From NCBI GenBank assembly GCA_026987115.1, contig JALSNF010000036.1, positions 31,430 to 95,429 on the forward strand: 64,000 bases of DNA, in the 5' to 3' direction. How positions within the stretch are numbered: position 1 is the stretch's first letter; each line of letters begins with the position of its first letter. Made by a program: the position numbers and the translations under genes. The notes beneath the pieces were generated by a model, which saw only the letters and a program-made list of their open reading frames with translations, did not search any database and was not told the origin of the DNA. Positions 62,579 through 64,000 of the stretch are shown here, piece by piece. This DNA comes from Desulfurobacteriaceae bacterium. Its GTDB lineage: Bacteria > Aquificota > Aquificia > Desulfurobacteriales > Desulfurobacteriaceae.

Positions 62579-63358
62579 ATGGTTAAGCTAAAGGAAATAA
62601 AGGATTACCTTGAAAACCTGGTTCCCCTAAGAGACCAGGATAGCTGGGACAACAGCGGAATTCAGGTAGGAGACATTGAAAGCCCGATAAAAAAAGTCGG
62701 CTTTGCACTTTCAGTTAGCCTACCTGTCATTGAAGAGGCCAAAAAACAGAAAGTAAACCTGATAATAACCCACCACCCTATAACAATTTCAGGGATAAAA
62801 AGGTTTACCCCCGACGAATACCCTTCACTCCTAGTTCTAAAGCTCGTAAAGGAAAACATCGCCGTTTACTCACTCCACACAAACCTTGACGTTTCACCCT
62901 TTGGACCTACCGCTCTAATAGGAAAAGAGATTTCTATGAAGGACACAAAACCCATAGTAGAAAATCCCCCATACGGCCTCATAGGGAAAGTTGAAGAAAT
63001 AAGTCAAGAGGAACTACTTACTAAACTTCTAAAGTTTCTGCCTACAGACTCTTTCAGGCTGATAAACTACAAACCTAAACAAAGAGTATTGAAAGTAGCT
63101 GTTTGCTCCGGAAGCGGTGCCTCATTTATTGACATTGTTGCAAAAGAAGCAGACCTTTTTATAACCGGAGACGTTAAATATCACGACGCCCTAAAAGCAC
63201 AGGACTTAAACCTTACAGTTTTTGACCTTGGACACTTTGGAACAGAAAGGTTATTTTACCTTCAGATTAAAAGACTCCTAGAGGAAAACTTCCCCTCTTT
63301 GGACTTCTGCGTATTAGAAGAGAAATCCCCCTTTGAGGTAGTTAACTATGCTAAATGA
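62579..63358 (+). CDS. Nif3-like dinuclear metal protein
   Basis: A 259-residue NIF3/DUF34 protein: WDNSGIQVGD near residue 21, the metal site LIITHHPITISGIKRF near 61, SLHTNLDVSPFG near 99, and the C-terminal GDVKYHDALKAQDLNLTVFDLGHFGTERLF. These proteins form hexameric toroids with a dinuclear metal site. A GTP cyclohydrolase I type 2 role is often annotated but not generally proven. GGAGGG precedes the ATG. It overlaps the next gene by 11 bases; that gene order (nif3 then C4 zinc ribbon) is common. Confidence 0.93.
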   Translation: MVKLKEIKDYLENLVPLRDQDSWDNSGIQVGDIESPIKKVGFALSVSLPVIEEAKKQKVNLIITHHPITISGIKRFTPDEYPSLLVLKLVKENIAVYSLHTNLDVSPFGPTALIGKEISMKDTKPIVENPPYGLIGKVEEISQEELLTKLLKFLPTDSFRLINYKPKQRVLKVAVCSGSGASFIDIVAKEADLFITGDVKYHDALKAQDLNLTVFDLGHFGTERLFYLQIKRLLEENFPSLDFCVLEEKSPFEVVNYAK

Positions 63359-64000
63359 AAAACTACTTAAATTACAAGAGCTTGAGATAGAATTTTTAAG
63401 GTTAAGGAGTAAAGAGAAGGAGCTCTCTTTAGAAGAAAAGAATCTTAAAAGCAAGCTTGAAAAGCTTGAAAGGGACTTAAAAGCAGCGTTAAACAAGCTA
63501 AAAGACAAAGAAAAGGAATTAAGGGAACTACTAAACTACCTAGACTACAAAAAGCTCAGAATAGAAGAGCTTAAGACTAAAAAAGAAAACGCCAAAAGCA
63601 GAGAAGAGTATAAGAAGATACTAAGAGCTATAGCCAAAAACGAAGACGAGATAATAAAAACAAAACAGAAAGTAGCAGCTATTGAAGCAGAAGTAGAAGC
63701 CTTAAAGGAGGCTTACCTAAAAGTAAAAAACCAAACTTCACCGAAAATGGAAGAGATAAAACAACAAATAAATGAGATTGAGAAAGACATATCCTTAATA
63801 CAAGAAAAGAAAGAAAAACTACTAAGTGAGATAGAAAAACTGAAATCCCAGCTTCCAAGAGAAGAAATTGAAAAGTTTGAGGAGCTAAAGAACAAATTTA
63901 ACGGCCTCGTCTTTGCCGACATATCCTCGGGAGCCTGCGAAGGCTGTGGAATAACTTACTCTCCAGCAGAGTTTAAAGAGCTCCTTAAAAACCTAAAACC
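63348..64000 (+). CDS. coiled-coil C4-type zinc ribbon protein (DUF164/CdsZ-like), 3' end outside window
   Basis: It starts at the ATG at 63348 inside the end of nif3 and stays open to the window edge (217 codons), which is why it is missing from the ORF track. About 190 residues form a long Lys/Glu-rich coiled coil (LQELEIEFLRLRSKEKELS onward). A zinc-ribbon half follows: FADISSGACEGCGITYSPAEF. The second CxxC pair should lie just past the end. The fold matches bacterial DUF164/CdsZ proteins, whose role is poorly defined. The position after nif3 supports the call. Confidence 0.85.
   Translation, partial: MLNEKLLKLQELEIEFLRLRSKEKELSLEEKNLKSKLEKLERDLKAALNKLKDKEKELRELLNYLDYKKLRIEELKTKKENAKSREEYKKILRAIAKNEDEIIKTKQKVAAIEAEVEALKEAYLKVKNQTSPKMEEIKQQINEIEKDISLIQEKKEKLLSEIEKLKSQLPREEIEKFEELKNKFNGLVFADISSGACEGCGITYSPAEFKELLKNLK

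Overview
The window looks like the chromosome of a thermophilic, chemolithoautotrophic bacterium of the Aquificota, most probably the Desulfurobacteriaceae (Desulfurobacterium/Thermovibrio type). This is inferred from gene content and protein style, not from a 16S gene. It carries sucCD joined to a four-subunit 2-oxoglutarate:ferredoxin oxidoreductase, and a second four-subunit oxidoreductase that fits pyruvate synthase. Both are carboxylating steps of the reductive TCA cycle. Other traits are Lys/Glu-rich proteins, very short intergenic gaps, many TTG and GTG starts with strong Shine-Dalgarno sites, and a selenocysteine tRNA. I see no insertion sequence, phage gene or CRISPR array; this is core chromosome.

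Layout. 1-375 is the end of rapZ. 367-9514 is a long minus-strand run: leuD, leuB, asd, a roadblock protein, a metallo-beta-lactamase-fold hydrolase, a patatin, acyP, a LysM/LytM protein, lysC, cimA and a DUF996 membrane protein. It joins branched-chain amino acid synthesis (citramalate route) with the aspartate family. A four-tRNA cluster (Thr-Tyr-fMet-Gly) with a good promoter lies just upstream. 10-19.5 kb holds a PHP protein, tRNA-Sec, radA, feoAB, ppa, lepA, hpf, a PP-loop/NFACT-R protein and two universal stress proteins. 19.5-27.7 kb holds bioA, a PA14-OmpA envelope protein, korDABC and sucCD. 27.7-35.4 kb holds an HD-GYP signalling protein with a lipoprotein partner, an Fe-S CCG-domain protein, and a pyrK-rpoZ-gmk-yicC-SurA_N block. 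35.5-44.7 kb holds a TPR protein, hflX, ybaB, recR, porCDAB, an mglB-mglA-like pair, bioB and an ElyC/YdcF protein running into a tRNA pair (Pro-Arg). 44.8-48.2 kb is flagellar: PilZ, flgN, flgK and flgL with a clear sigma-28 promoter. 48.2-53.6 kb is a minus-strand run: an FN3-like lipoprotein, purE, DUF89, tsaC, fmt, fur and an HD hydrolase. 53.6-61 kb is a plus-strand run: efp, accB, accC, two tandem winged-helix/Hfq fusions, a UvrD/PcrA helicase, a class V aminotransferase and a flavin reductase. The window ends with ubiD, a Nif3 protein and the start of a coiled-coil zinc-ribbon protein.

The most novel item is the pair of adjacent paralogues at 56,072-57,033. Each fuses an N-terminal winged-helix-like domain to a C-terminal Hfq (Sm-like) domain that keeps the YKHA signature. 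This suggests a two-component Hfq system with added DNA- or RNA-binding modules. Other points of interest are the MglA/MglB-like pair behind pyruvate synthase, a LytM protein that has lost its zinc ligands, an HD-GYP protein with a relic GGDEF domain, a coding sequence that ends inside an antisense tRNA gene, and a strong excess of the palindrome GAGCTC. No stretch longer than 300 bases lacks a gene.
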